Below, one piece after another: positions 50,101 to 62,202 of a stretch of 64,000 nt of DNA. Both the position numbers and the translations under genes were made by a program. Every line of letters starts with the position of its first letter. Positions within the stretch are counted from its first letter, which is position 1. The stretch lies in assembly GCA_911728455.2 (NCBI GenBank), contig OU452228.1, positions 3,286,001-3,350,000 on the forward strand, written 5' to 3'. This DNA is from Marthasterias glacialis. Lineage: Eukaryota; Echinodermata; Asteroidea; Forcipulatida; Asteriidae. The notes under the pieces were generated by a model. The model was not told the DNA's origin and searched no databases. It was given only the letters and a program-made list of their open reading frames with translations.

Positions 50101-51350
50101 AACCTCAGGGTGGACAGCCTTAAATAGTTCATAGACCTCGTTGATTGGCTTGTTCAGTACCATGTGTGGCTTCCCAGTTCTCTTTGACACCAGTTTTTTG
50201 TCTGGCAATGGACTTGCCATAGCTTCGTAGAAATTGCAGATTATGTTGCTAGTTGTTTTACTGGTTGGTTTTCGACCCGGTCTGCGCTTTGTGGCTTTTA
50301 CAATTCTTTTTCTGTTGATTTGCAAGACCTTACTAGCATACCGCTGCATGCGTACCTTTTTCAAGGATTTAAGAGCTGACGCCATATCTTTCTTTCCTGG
50401 TTTTTTCACCTCTTTCTTCAATATCTTTGTTAGCTCTTCTTCTAGAGATCGTCTTCTTGCATCTACTTTAGTTTTCGCACTAAATCTCAGGCCTTTCTTG
50501 TCCAACGCTGTAAGATTTGATGGTGATGAAGTATTAAGCATGTCCTCTACCATTTCTGCATAGTGATCAGCATCTGGTGGGATTAAATCTTTCGATCTCT
50601 CCCTCCGCTTTCTTCGTGCAGATGCTGAGGTAGGCTTTGTGGGTTTTCCAGGTAAGGTTGGTTTGGCAGAAGTCGATGCACCAGCAATAAAAGTTGGAGT
50701 TGGTGTGGCAGACAGGCAGAAGTGGCTGCATCTGTATCATGATCAGGTAGAGTATGTTCTAAAGAAGTTGATGCATCAGCACTCTCAGTTTGAACAGCGG
50801 CAGATGGATGTTTCTTAGCTACCATGGTGGCATACGCTTGTCTTCTCTTCTCTAAACATTTCTTGTGTTGCTCTGGGGTTAGATTAGCTCTTTGTCTTCT
50901 TTTCCTGTCTGCATTCTTCTTTCTTTCGTCAGCTAACTTCTCTTGTTCACTTCGTGTAATACGCTTTCGTCCTTTTTCAATTCTGCTCTTTGCAGCTTTC
51001 TTCGCCTCTTCTTTCTTCGCCTCTTCTTCCTTCTTGGTCTTTTTGTTCTCTCTGTACCGCCGTTGTCTGATTGCAGCCTTCCTATTATATTCTCCTCTTT
51101 CGGCATCTGTCATTTCTAATCGATAGAGTTGACTGCGCTTCCGATCGCTGTCTCTGATGTATTCATATCTTGCTGGGTTTTTCTCTTTTATTTTTTGACG
51201 CCGGCTTGCAGGTTTATGTTTGGGTGATGCGTTGTCTGGAACTTCCCTCTTTTTTTCTATCGTTTTATGTGTGTTGATTGGCCGAGTTCTGTTTTTCAGT
51301 GCAACACACCGGCTTGTGCGGATCTTCAACTGAAACTCTGGTGGAGCCAT
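46916..51350 (-). CDS. transposase-like protein with D-D-D/E motif (whole gene, one frameshift)
   Basis: Four exons (51350-48762, 48490-47713, 47581-47476, 47140-46916) join in phase; about 1230 residues. The N-terminus is very basic with RKRRQR-type repeats (residues 45-190). A cysteine-bearing region follows (CLCERCENIRLK, CVKRDCNKCG). The core carries VWDFAENYTCFIQDEAQSAY, VRFSDGCASQYKS and NYFGSRHGKGASDGES: Asp codons 49558-49560, 49294-49296 and 49171-49173 with Glu two residues later, spaced 88 and 41/43 residues. A Cys pair (SCFCEAC) closes the core. Exon 2 is an Asp-rich linker, exons 3-4 a small C-terminal domain. A one-base deletion near 50708-50730 breaks the frame in exon 1. Transposase activity is inferred from the acidic triad and the surrounding TIRs. 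Confidence 0.75.
47476..47581 (-). CDS. transposase-like gene exon 3
   Basis: 106 bp, acceptor CCAG, donor GTGAGT, phase 2 to 0. Encodes PPVLDVGSYVAVKFQPLSGK and VIYIAT, a beta-barrel-like start. Confidence 0.85.
47713..48490 (-). CDS. transposase-like gene exon 2 (Asp-rich repeats)
   Basis: 778 bp, acceptor AAAG, donor GTGAGG, phase 1 to 2. About a third of the residues are Asp. VDDTDDDADKADDVE occurs three times, and DSGEDGD and YSDEDSDEA recur, so the exon contains a coding minisatellite. It ends in a less acidic segment (NLQESSSDLAKEVP). Confidence 0.85.
48762..51350 (-). pseudogene. transposase-like gene exon 1 (frameshifted)
   Basis: ATG at 51350 (MAPPEFQLKIRTSR), preceded by a TTTTTGCAG acceptor at 51391, so a noncoding 5' exon is likely. 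The first frame runs to about 50715, where the sense switches (..DTDAATSA / SATPTPTFIAGAS..) to the frame that continues through KDLIPPDADHYAEMVEDM. Donor GTATTT after 48762, phase 1. Confidence 0.8.
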
Positions 51351-51392
51351 GGGCTCGCCCTATGGAATCTACTTTGATTTGAAAACAGACCT

Positions 51393-53585
51393 GCAAAAAG
51401 AAGAATGTGAACAAATAAGGACTTTAGTTGAGACAATTATGGTAGGAGATTTTTAAAAGAATAAGATTCAAAAACACAGAAAAAACACAGTAGGCCATAC
51501 ACAATGCACAACCCCCCATATCCCCCCCCCATCTCAAGTAGGACTACACACACACAACAATCTGCATTTCATCAAAAGGGCCCATCTTATTTTTTCCTGT
51601 TCAAAAGGGGGCGTTAAATTACAGAAGAGGACAGTATCTCACTTCAGAATGTTCCTGTCAAAATTCATATCCCATAATAAGTTCAGATCATTAAAAAAAA
51701 TAATAATAATAATAATTCAAAAATTCAATAAAAAAATAAAAAATAAAAAAAGTTAAATTGCTAAGAAAATAAAATAAAAGAACAATTAAAATTAACAATG
51801 TGTATATGATCACGCAAGGGCAAATTCAAATAAAATAATGTTAAACTATAATACACCCCTCCTAAACTAATACATGTACATCAACATTTAACATCAAGGG
51901 TTGAAGAAAAAATGTATAGGAAATCCTGGGAATTGTTTGACCAATCCATTTTGTTGAATAGGTATGCGATTTCCCAAAATATAAACAAATCAACATTTGA
52001 AACGTATCATAACACACAAAATCATCAAATTTGTCTTTTAAAATTATATAATAAATTATTTAAAAAGCAGATCACGTTTGAATTGTAATTTTAGGGAACA
52101 TCAAAAATATTATTTGTGTACGTGAGAACAATTTAAAGGCTCCCACCCCCACAGAAAAATGGACGATCCCACATTCAACCAAAATGGCGTCGTCTTCATG
52201 TCGACGTAAACAATCGACTTTCCACAAGTTAAACTTTATTTTGGAAGCTGTAATTCATGTAATTGGTCGATGTCTTGACACAAATATCATATACAATTGG
52301 ATAAACAGCTTTCCAGATAAAATAATAGACCAAGAACGCCATAACATTCATGCAAACTTGACAAACGGACAATTCGAGCCAACGTAACGGGGTAAGCCAG
52401 TGTTTTCGTGTCCCTTGGCAAACTGAATACGTCGGCCATTTTTGTAAAGAAAAGAGACTGAAAATGATGATCAACGTGTAATCCACACGTGGAAATGGAG
52501 TTTCAATACGTTTTTACTGATTATAAATCAATTGGCATACGTTTTCTGGCTTGACATTTTTTTTAAATCACGACTTTCTCATCAGTCGAGACCAACGTAT
52601 CTGGGGGACACCAAGACGAATCGAGTCCCACTCGTTCCCCGAGAGTGGAGAACGCCTTCGCCGTTGGTAAAAACATCTTCAAAAAAACACTACTTTCACT
52701 TTAAGATCTCAAATTTATGGTAAGCAATGCTAATAACACATGCAAAATACAGTAAGGTATCACTTTTACATCTGCCGATGAATATGTGTGGTCGACGTAA
52801 CGAAAATAACCAGCGTAACAACGAGTCTAAAGTGGTACACAAAATATCCTGCAGGTCACACTGTGGACGATCGGGGTCGAAATGGACGCTAACTTGCTGT
52901 CACATGAATCCGGTCGACGCGCTTGCACGCACTTCATTCGTAAAATGATGGGATGTATTTTATGCAAATTTTCAGCCTCTCGAAAATCACCAGCGCAACG
53001 CACCCTAATGGACACCAAAATTATGTTATTTTTTCATTAATCGTTTAGACTGTTCCTTGGTTTCCTTTGACCATCTAAATTGGGGTTTTAAGCCACAACT
53101 ATGCCTCAGTTATATTTCGTTACAGCTTTTATTGGGCAGGAAAAGATGAGTTGCAAATAAATTACCGCCGAAAATCACAAAACCAACGCAACTAGCGGGA
53201 CACGAAAGAGTTGCGTCGGTACCATACTTTTTTAGACTTCAGTGTGTAGTTTTGACTATAATCTTAACTTCGAAAACTTGCTCAATTGAGCTTCTACTCA
53301 TAAAGTTTCATCATAATAAACGAAAGTATATTCAGGGAAGGAGAACTAGGTAAATTTAATCAATCAAGTTAGCATCTTGAAATGTCACAGGCAGGACCCT
53401 AAAAAATGAGGGACACAGAGACTTTATTGAGCCATAACTTAAATAAAAAATATAATGCACACTTGTCTGGCATATCATTTTGTACCCTTTTCATTGCATA
53501 AATAAATAAGTTTGTAGTCATTGGAATTTATTTTTGCTGTTTGAAAAAAAATGTCATCAACCAAAAATAGTGTGTGAAAAGGCAC
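51393..53585. other. 5' non-coding part of the 7.7-kb element
   Basis: No protein gene recognised. It includes AT-rich DNA (51660-51780), a possible noncoding first exon region and the right subterminal motifs. Confidence 0.5.
52384..53221. repeat. right subterminal GGGACAC-AA motifs
   Basis: Related words on this side: TTTTCGTGTCCCTTGG near 52403, CTGGGGGACACCAAG near 52598, CAACGCACC..GGACACCAAA near 52995 and GCAACTAGCGGGACACGAAA at about 53189. ACC(A)GCGTAAC/CAACGCA words occur between them. Confidence 0.65.
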
Positions 53586-53611
53586 TGGACCCCTGATTAC
53601 TGGACATACCC
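53586..53611 (-). repeat. right terminal inverted repeat
   Basis: On the minus strand it reads GGGTATGTCCAGTAATCAGG followed by GGTCCA. Confidence 0.85.
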
Positions 53612-54780
53612 AATAATGAAAAACTTTAATAATGTTGGAAAAGCATTGACTTTGTCTTTGATAGCATGATCACCCCGAGTTTATAGGCTCGTCCATTTTA
53701 GTGTAACGACCGATTTTAATGCGAAAGTACATTTAAAATGTAATACTTATACATGCAATGTGTGTACCGTGTAGAGTGGTGACGCGCAAGTGTCCATAAG
53801 TTTTCGTTATGTTTTCCCTGGGTAGGCATTTTAGGTGGTTTCTCAAAGCTATGATTTAGCATTCAGAAGTGTTCTTATCTCGAAGAGCAACTCTTCCCAT
53901 TTCAGAAACACTTGAAATTTTTCAAATTAGTCGTGTGGTTGCCGAGATACGAATGCTTTTATACTGACAAACAATGCAATTTTGGGCTCGAGGTCAAAGG
54001 TCATCCTTAAGTGTTTCTTTGTTTTAGCGATGGTACTGTTAATTTTAAGACAATTCATGTAAATTTGCCCATTACTCAAAAACGAAGCAGTGTATGCATA
54101 TCAAACTTGGCACAAAGGTTGGTGATAGTTAGTACTTTAATATTGTGCATATTATTGCTGAGATGAACTATCTTTAATTATGAAAATATGAATAATAATT
54201 CATAGAAAAACAGCATATTTCCATATTTTTGCTCGAATAACCATTGTACAAGCAATTTATTCAGCCATTTTTTTCCCAAGAAGTCTTGAAATAAGGCAGT
54301 GTGAACATTTGATTTAAAATCATGGAATTATGATTAATAATTAATATGAAAATATGATTAATAATAATTGAAAATAAATTATTATTTTTGCACACTTTTT
54401 GGTGTCTTGATTCTTACCGATAGTTCTTGACAAATACCAGTGTGCGGAAAACTGCAGTAAAAGCCTAGATCAAGCAAGATCTGCGATATGACAATGACCT
54501 TAAAATAATGTTGTTAAAAATACAGGTTACCTGTTGATAAACATGGTAGGAAGACTGAACAATTGTGTTTAACAACCTGCCAGTAAGTCAATCTTAACTG
54601 TTTACCAAAATTCAGATTGTTATCAAAGTCTTCACTTTTCGCTCATCATCATTTAAACTGATAGCATGTATACAATTTTACATAACAATGTCCAATACAA
54701 CTTTTTGATAGTCATATTTTATTATCACACATTATGAGGTTTCTATCTATCAGGAACAAAACTACCCAGGAGAAAAATCC
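53612..54780. other. no gene recognised
   Basis: AT-rich DNA between the transposon and the minisatellite; only short unrelated open frames. Confidence 0.5.
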
Positions 54781-57700
54781 AGTTGAATCCCGTTGAACAA
54801 GATCCAACGGGATCCCATTGAACTGGATCCCATTGGAAATTGGGACAATGGGATCCCGTTGGGTCCAACTGAAAGTGAGCCAACTGGATCCCGTTAAACA
54901 GGACCCAACGGGATCCGATTCTATGGGACCTAACGGGATCCTATCTCCCAAAATTCCATTGAGACTATCCACTTCAATGGGATCCTGCTGAATGGGATCC
55001 CGTTGGGTCCTGCTGAATGGGATCCCGTTGGGTCCTGCTGAATGGGATCCCGTTGGGTCCTGCTGAATGGAATCCCGTTGGACCCCACTAACTGGGATCC
55101 CATTGTACCCTGCAGAATGGGATCCCATTGGATTCCACTGAATGGGATTCCATTGAACCCCACTGAATGGGATCCCATTGGACCCCGCTGAATGGGATCC
55201 CATTGGACCCCGCTGAATGGGATCCCATTGGACCCCACTGAATGGGATCCCATTGGACCCCGCTGAATGGGATCCCATTGGACCCCGCTGAATGGGATCC
55301 CATTGGACCCTGCTGAATGGGATCCCATTGGACCCCGCTGAATGGGATCCCATTGGACCCTGCTGAATGACCCTGCTGAATGGGATCCCATTGGACCCCG
55401 CTGAATGGGATCCCATTGGACCCCACTGAATGGGATCCCATTGGACCCCGCTGAATGGGATCCCATTGGACCCCGCTGAATGGGATCCCATTGGACCCCG
55501 CTGAATGGGATCCCATTGGACCTCACTGAATGGGATCCCATTGGACCCCGCTGAATGGGATCCCATTGCGTCTCACTGAATGGGATCCCATTGGACCCCG
55601 CTGAATGGGATCCCATTGGACCCCACTGAATGGGATCCCATTGGACCCCGCTGAATGGGATCCCATTGGACCCCGCTGAATGGGATCCCATTGGACCCTG
55701 CTGAATTGGATCCCATTGGACCCCGCTGAATGGGATCCCATTGGACCCCGCTGAATGGGATCCCATTGGACCCCGCTGAATGGGATCCCATTGGACCCCG
55801 CTGAATGGGATCCCATTGGACCCCGCTGAATGGGATCCCATTGCGTCTCACTGAATGGGATCCCGTTGGACCCCGCTGAATGGGATCCCATTGGACCCCG
55901 CTGAATGGGATCCCATTGGACCTCACTGAATGAGATCCCATTGGACCCCGCTGAATGGGATCCCATTGGACCCCGCTGAATGGGATCCCATTGCGTCTCA
56001 CTGAATGGGATCCCATTGGACCCCGCTGAATGGGATCCCATTGGACCCCACTGAATGAGATCCCATTGGACCCTGCTGAATGGGATCCCATTGGACCCCG
56101 CTGAATGAGATCCCATTGGACCCCGCTGAATGGGATCCCATTGCGTCTCACTGAATGGGATCCCATTGGACCCCGCTGAATGGGATCCCATTGCGTCTCA
56201 CTGAATGAGATCCCATTGGACCCCGCTGAATGGGATCCCATTGCGTCTCACTGAATGGGATCCCATTGGACCACGCTGAATGGGATCCCATTGGACCCCA
56301 CTGAATGGGATCCCATTGGACCCGGCTGAATGGGATCCCATTGGACCCCACTGAATGGGATCCCATTGGACCCCACTGAATGGGATCCCATTGGACCTCA
56401 CTGAATGAGATCCCATTGGACCCGGCTGAATGGGATCCCATTGGACCCCACTGAATGGGATCCCATTGGACCCCACTGAATGGGATCCCATTGGACCTCA
56501 CTGAATGAGATCCCATTGGACCCCACTGAATGGGATCCCATTGGACCCCACTGAATGGGATCCCATTGCGTCTCACTGAATGAGATCCCATTGGACCACG
56601 CTGAATGGGATCCCATTGCGTCTCACTGAATGAGATCCCATTGGACCCCGCTGAATGGGATCCCATTGCGTCTCACTGAATGGGATCCCATTGGACCACG
56701 CTGAATGGGATCCCATTGCGTCTCACTGAATGGGATCCCATTGGACCACGCTGAATGGGATCCCATTGCGTCTCACTGAATGGGATCCCATTGGACCCCG
56801 CTGAATGGGATCCCATTGCGTCTCACTGAATGGGATCCCATTGGACCCCGCTGATTGGATCCCGCTGAATGGGATCCTATTGCCTCTCACTGAATGGGAT
56901 CCCATTGGACCCCGCTGAATGGGATCCCATTGGACCCCACTGAATGAGATCCCATTGGACCCCGCTGAATGGGATCCCATTGCGTCTCACTGAATGGGAT
57001 CCCATTGGACCACGCTGAATGGGATCCCATTGCGTCTCACTGAATGGGATCCCATTGGACCCCGCTGAATGGGATCCCATTGCGTCTCACTGAATGGGAT
57101 CCCATTGGACCCCACTGAATGAGATCCCATTGGACCCCACTGAATGGGATCCCATTGGACCCCACTGAATGGGATCCCATTGGACCCCACTGAATGGGAT
57201 CCCATTGGACCTCACTGAATGAGATCCCATTGGACCCGGCTGAATGGGATCCCATTGGACCCCACTGAATGGGATCCCATTGGACCTCACTGAATGAGAT
57301 CCCATTGGACCCCACTGAATGGGATCCCATTGGACCCCACTGAATGGGATCCCATTGGACCCCACTGAATGGGATCCCATTGGACCCCACTGAATGGGAT
57401 CCCATTGCGTCTCACTGAATGAGATCCCATTGGACCACGCTGAATGGGATCCCATTGCGTCTCACTGAATGAGATCCCATTGGACCCCGCTGAATGGGAT
57501 CCCATTGCGTCTCACTGAATGGGATCCCATTGGACCACGCTGAATGGGATCCCATTGGACCCCACTGAATGGGATCCCATTGGACCCCACTGAATGGGAT
57601 CCCATTGCGTCTCACTGAATGGGATCCCATTGGACCCCACTGAATGAGATCCCATTGGACCCCGCTGAATGGGATCCCATTGCGTCTCACTGAATGGGAT

Positions 57701-58530
57701 CCCATTGGACCACGCTGAATGGGATCCCATTGCGTCTCACTGAATGAGATCCCATTGGACCACGCTGAATGGGATCCCATTGCGTCTCACTGAATGGGAT
57801 CCCATTGGACCCCGCTGAATGGGATCCCATTGCGTCTCACTGAATGAGATCCCATTGGACCCCGCTGAATGGGATCCCATTGGACCCCACTGAATGGGAT
57901 CCCATTGGACCCCACTGAATGGGATCCCATTGGACCCCACTGAATGGGATCCCATTGGACCCCACTGAATGGGATCCCATTGGACCCCACTGAATGGGAT
58001 CCCATTGGACCCCACTGAATGGGATCCCATTGCGTCTCACTGAATGGGATCCCATTGGACCACGCTGAATGGGATCCCATTGCGTCTCACTGAATGAGAT
58101 CCCATTGGACCACGCTGAATGGGATCCCATTGCGTCTCACTGAATGGGATCCCATTGGACCCCGCTGAATGGGATCCCATTGCGTCTCACTGAATGAGAT
58201 CCCATTGGACCCCGCTGAATGGGATCCCATTGCGTCTCACTGAATGAGATCCCATTGGACCACGCTGAATGGGATCCCATTGGACCCCACTGAATGAGAT
58301 CCATTGCGTCTCACTGAATGGGATCCCATTGGACCCCGCTGATTGGATCCCGCTGAATGGGATCCCATTGGACCACGCTGAATGGGATTGCGTATCGTCT
58401 CACTGAATTGGATCCCGTTTGATCCTGCTAAATGGGATCCCATTAGATCATGTGGGTTCCGCTGAACGGGATCCCGTTGGGTCCCGCTAAATAGAATCCT
58501 GTTGGGTCTAACACAATGGTTTCCACTTAG
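54781..58530. repeat. 25-bp minisatellite with palindromic BamHI core, roughly 140 copies
   Basis: The unit CTGAATGGGATCCCATTGGA followed by CCCCA is repeated for about 3.7 kb. AATGGGATCCCATT is a 14-bp perfect palindrome and includes GGATCC. Two main variants (..TTGGACCCCGCTG.. and ..TTGCGTCTCACTG..) alternate over long stretches, giving a 50-bp higher-order pattern. Edge units (54781-55140, 58380-58530) are the most diverged. As 25 is not a multiple of 3, all three minus frames give the same 25-residue repeat; none is a real gene. Confidence 0.97.
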
Positions 58531-60658
58531 TTGAAAATGATTCCATGGAAACCTAGATGAGTCGAATATTAATTTTAAATATGTAGTTAGAGGCAAACAA
58601 AAAATGAGGCAAAGCGTTACGTACATGTATTCTGATTGTAATTGCAAAATATTGTAGGAAATGTAAAATACAGCAAACAGTTGTAGAAAATACATATATA
58701 AAAATATAAATTGAAGAGAACCAGCTGGAAAACTATATAGCAAGTTGAAAGGCAGATTGAAAGCTAGCAGTTATCACAATGTTTCAAAAACGACTTTAAA
58801 TCTAACATTTTCCTGAGAAACCTCTTGTATGGAGAATACTGCAGCGTTAAAAAACTGATGACAACTTTGAATAGAAGTAGTGCCTTTAGTTGAGTACAAA
58901 ACACACACTAAGAATTGAAATGGCAAGAACCAGACAAAGAGTTTTTTAAACTGATGTATATGAAATTTAGTACGTAGAAGGCAAATATAAAGTATTCATT
59001 CAGAATACAATCAACTTTCTTTATGGTTTATATAATATATTGTCAACTTGTGAATACACATGACATTGAAGGTAATTGATATTACGATAGTCAATAAAGT
59101 CATTGGATATTGTAAGAATAAAAAAACGAATAAGAATAAACATTCGTTTCAGTCATTCTATTTCATTGATAGACATTTAAGACTACACATTGACCATTCT
59201 TAAGTTGAATGTTTACTACCTATGTACACTTGTCATGATGAACTGACACACACGCAATGTTATATATTGGATGGTGTTAGTTCGCACAATGAAAAATGCC
59301 TGGTTGCATAAAAAGCACCGTATATATGAAGTTCAAAGCATCAAATCCTCACTGTAAAAAAACTAATTGAAAATACCCTGGAATTTTGTAGGAAAGCTTG
59401 ACTGACTGGCATTATACTAGTGGAGATCTACCATGCACATGTAGATCACAAACTTATTTGAGGTAGTTTCATGTAGTCGTTTACCAAGACGATTACAATT
59501 AAACATTTAAAAACTTAACAATGGCAAGTATTCTTGAGTAATTATGCGAAAAAGTACAAGACATGAATTTTTGGGGCATTTTTTTTTTGTATTAGGAAGG
59601 TGATACAGTTGGAATCAAGTCTTGAGTAAAAAGACTAAGGTCCAAGCACATTTATTTTCACGAAGGAACAGCAGTTTGACTAAGTTTGAAAAAACAGGTG
59701 TGCTGTAGTACCAAACTTCTTGCAAAAATAGGCAAAAAACTTTAATTTGATAGAGCCCAACTCCTTTTGCTTAATTTTGTGTACTTACAGTACTTCCGTC
59801 TCAACAAACACCCTATCTGCTGTTCCTTAGTGAATGTAAATGTGTTGGGACATCACAGTCTTCTTGCTCACGACTTGATTCTAACTGTACAATTAAACAT
59901 TTGAAAAGTTAAACAATGGCAAGTATTCTTGAGTAATTTTGCGAAAAAGTACAAGACGTGAACTAATTTGGCCGTTTCATTATTTGCATTGGCCTCGGAA
60001 AGAACTTGAAAAGGACTTGACTACAACACTGGTTAAATGGTGTCTACAACATTGGTAATTGTCAAAGACTAAAATCCACACTTGATGTGACCAACATATA
60101 CGTGAAATAACAAACCTGTGAAAGTTTAAGCTAAATATTGGTCTTCAGAGTCATGAGAAAACAGTGAAAAACCCCATTATGTGTTTTAACCTTTTTCCAA
60201 GGTAAGATTTTATCCTGCAGGATAAAGACAGTTTTTTTTACTCATTTCCTAAAAGCTATGACATTTCAAGCAAAACTATTTCAATGGAAAATTTCCACCA
60301 TGACCATTTTTATACCATGTAAGTTATGTGCAAATCTGTGAACATTTATTTTTCAACCTTACCAATGTTGTGCACACCCTTTAATCTTCCTGTGTGGACA
60401 TAACTGCTCCGGATTTTTGGTGATCTATCTCAAAAACGCTACAACCTTTTCAAATACAATTTTCACCGGTTAGTTTTGATGTAGGCCTTATATTTCTACA
60501 CTTACATAGGATTCAAGATATCAACAGATTGATTATAAAACAAACAGTACATTTGTACATGTAGACCCATCTCATCCCTACATTTAGATAGGATTCAAAC
60601 AATCCAAAGGTTCCAAAAACCAAAGGTATCCATATATGTTCCCTTTAAAAGAACAGGT
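58531..60658. other. no gene recognised
   Basis: AT-rich. The phrase GGCAAGTATTCTTGAGTAATT..GCGAAAAAGTACAAGAC occurs twice (about 59523 and 59918), an internal duplication roughly 395 bp apart. Nothing coding. Confidence 0.5.
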
Positions 60659-60798
60659 CTACTCATTTACTGTTTGTTTCCTAATCAATCTATTAATGTC
60701 TTGAATTTTCTCAGTGATATACTTCTTGAACTTTATCGATTCCAAAGCCCTCTCTTCTGTGGCAACATGTAATCGTGCCAGTCGGTCCATAAAACACT
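60659..60798 (-). CDS. possible terminal exon of an unidentified gene
   Basis: After a TTTAG acceptor the minus strand reads CFMDRLARLHVATEERALES, then IKFKKYITEKIQDINRLIRK, and stops at TAG 60659-60661. The composition is a convincing charged amphipathic helix. No upstream exon was found; the gene is not identified. Confidence 0.35.
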
Positions 60799-61448
60799 CT
60801 AAATAAAAAATAAAAAAACATTCTTATCACCTTATTTATGTCTTCTTCAAAAATTGTTGAAACAAAAACATTTCGACTAAAAGCGGGTTCATACTTTGAG
60901 CAATCAATGTGAATCGTGACCCATTTGCGAAGTAGGATTCGGTGTGCAAATGAACGTGTTAATTAATGTTTTATTCCATGGTTATTCCCCATCAATAATA
61001 TTTTTGGCAACGGCTACAAATCATTCAAAACTCAGTCTTTTTGTAGCCTTGATCAAGGCGTTGTAGTTTTTTTTATAATTTGTATTGTATTGTTTTAATT
61101 TTTATTTTATTTGCGCCACGCTACCCGCCCGAGCTACCACTTAGCTACGTCCGTGCATGTGTCTGTGTGCAGTATCAGTCATGTCAGTGTGTGCGTGCTC
61201 GATCGTGTGAGTGTACTCACAGAATCAACGCCTTGATGGTTTTGTAAATGCCCAAATTTAGGGCAGAGCTCATTATGCTAATGTTGACTAAAAACCCGTT
61301 CTCATTGGTTGTTGGTTGGCCTAGCAACTCTCGCTGCGATGTCAGTCACAACGTTTTGCAAACACTGCACACGTGCTCCTTAGGTCATAGTATTTATGTA
61401 CAGCGTAAACTAAACACACATGTGGTAGCCTGTTGCAAGGAAAACGCA
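60799..61448. other. possible promoter region of the 61449 ORF
   Basis: No gene seen. 61120-61220 is less AT-rich with CpG-containing GT repeats (GTGTGCGTGCTCG). Confidence 0.4.
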
Positions 61449-61751
61449 ATGGCGGGCCAGGGAGAAATCCCTACCTCAGTAAAAAGGGCAGTTGCTGGAA
61501 ATCAATGGTGTATAATTTGCAACAGTACATCACAGCACAACTACAAGAGCTTCCAACAAGATAAAACAACTTCCAGGCAGTTAATCAGCAGGCTTGATTC
61601 TGTTTTGAGCATCAACTTATCAATGACTGACCCTTGCATGTCACATCAAGTGTGTGACAAGTGTTTGAGAAGGGTACAAAAAGTAGAAGATGGCCGCGTG
61701 GTTGAACAACAACTAAAAGATCAATTCAATCAAACTTATGACAACGCCTAA
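61449..61751 (+). CDS. small cysteine-module (zinc-finger-like) protein or exon
   Basis: ATG at 61449 opens 100 codons: MAGQGEIPTSVKRAVAGNQW, then CIICN, a helical segment, DPCMSHQVCDKCLRRVQKVE and a charged helix to QTYDNA. C-x2-C near residue 21 and C-x5-C-x2-C near residue 75 would bind one zinc, in the way ZAD-like N-terminal modules do. This is a normal N-terminus for larger uncharacterised invertebrate proteins, so it may be only the first part of a gene. An earlier in-frame start exists at 61248 but its sequence looks non-coding. Confidence 0.5.
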   Translation: MAGQGEIPTSVKRAVAGNQWCIICNSTSQHNYKSFQQDKTTSRQLISRLDSVLSINLSMTDPCMSHQVCDKCLRRVQKVEDGRVVEQQLKDQFNQTYDNA

Positions 61752-61912
61752 CGTTACACTTAGTACAGCGGCTGGTGGTGCACCAACCAATTTAAGTTGA
61801 AAAGAAAATTGAGAAAATACGACTATGACGATGACTCGGGGTGAACAAATTTTACAAAGTTTTACTTTCAGTAAATAGTAACACAGAAGTTTAAAGAAGC
61901 ATACCAGTTTAC

Positions 61913-62202
61913 CATTTACATAATTTGGAACAATAATGTTTAGATGGTTCTTGTATTAAACAATGAAATATAGCCGATTTACCAAACCCAGTTGGTAAAT
62001 TAACGAAAACATCATGCCCTTGAAGAAAACATTGAAGAATGGTCTTCTGTTCTGAATGGAAATCGTCAATTTGGAGTTTGTCTGCGGCATAATTCAGACA
62101 ACCAATTAATTCTCGGTCCGACCATGGTCCGACACTGTCGAAGCTGCCATGATGTTCACGATGTAAACAGCGTATAACCATGGTATAACACAGTGTGTGC
62201 AT
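61913..62202 (-). CDS. RecQ-like helicase N-terminal exon
   Basis: The minus strand reads LQIDDFHSEQKTILQCFLQG, HDVFVNLPTGFGKSAIFHCL. DVFVNLPTGFGKS is the Walker A motif of RecQ-type DEAH helicases, preceded by the F-x-x-EQ-x-x-I Q-motif region. The ATG at 62202 and another at 62181 are candidate starts; a GTAAAC donor lies at 61912. The following helicase motifs are not found downstream in the window, so this is a partial gene or an isolated exon. It faces the 61449 ORF tail to tail. Confidence 0.6.

Larger units (their letters stand above)
45896..53611 (-). mobile_element. 7.7-kb TIR DNA transposon with an unassigned transposase-like gene
   Basis: The outer ends are 26-bp inverted repeats, 45896-45921 and 53586-53611, starting GGGTATGTCCA and continuing TAATCAGGGGTCCA, with one mismatch (T/G at position 12). 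Inside both ends, inverted or single copies of a GGGACAC-AAA motif recur. One minus-strand gene (51350-46916) fills the middle. No target-site duplication is obvious: flanks read ..GATGTA and AATAATG... The superfamily is not recognised. TIRs plus a D-D-D/E protein make a cut-and-paste element the natural reading, which is inference. Confidence 0.7.

Noticed and set aside
54712..58743. Many overlapping minus-strand ORFs with MGSHSAGSNGIPF repeats
   Set aside because: A 25-bp unit without stops reads the same in all three frames; the signal is the DNA repeat.
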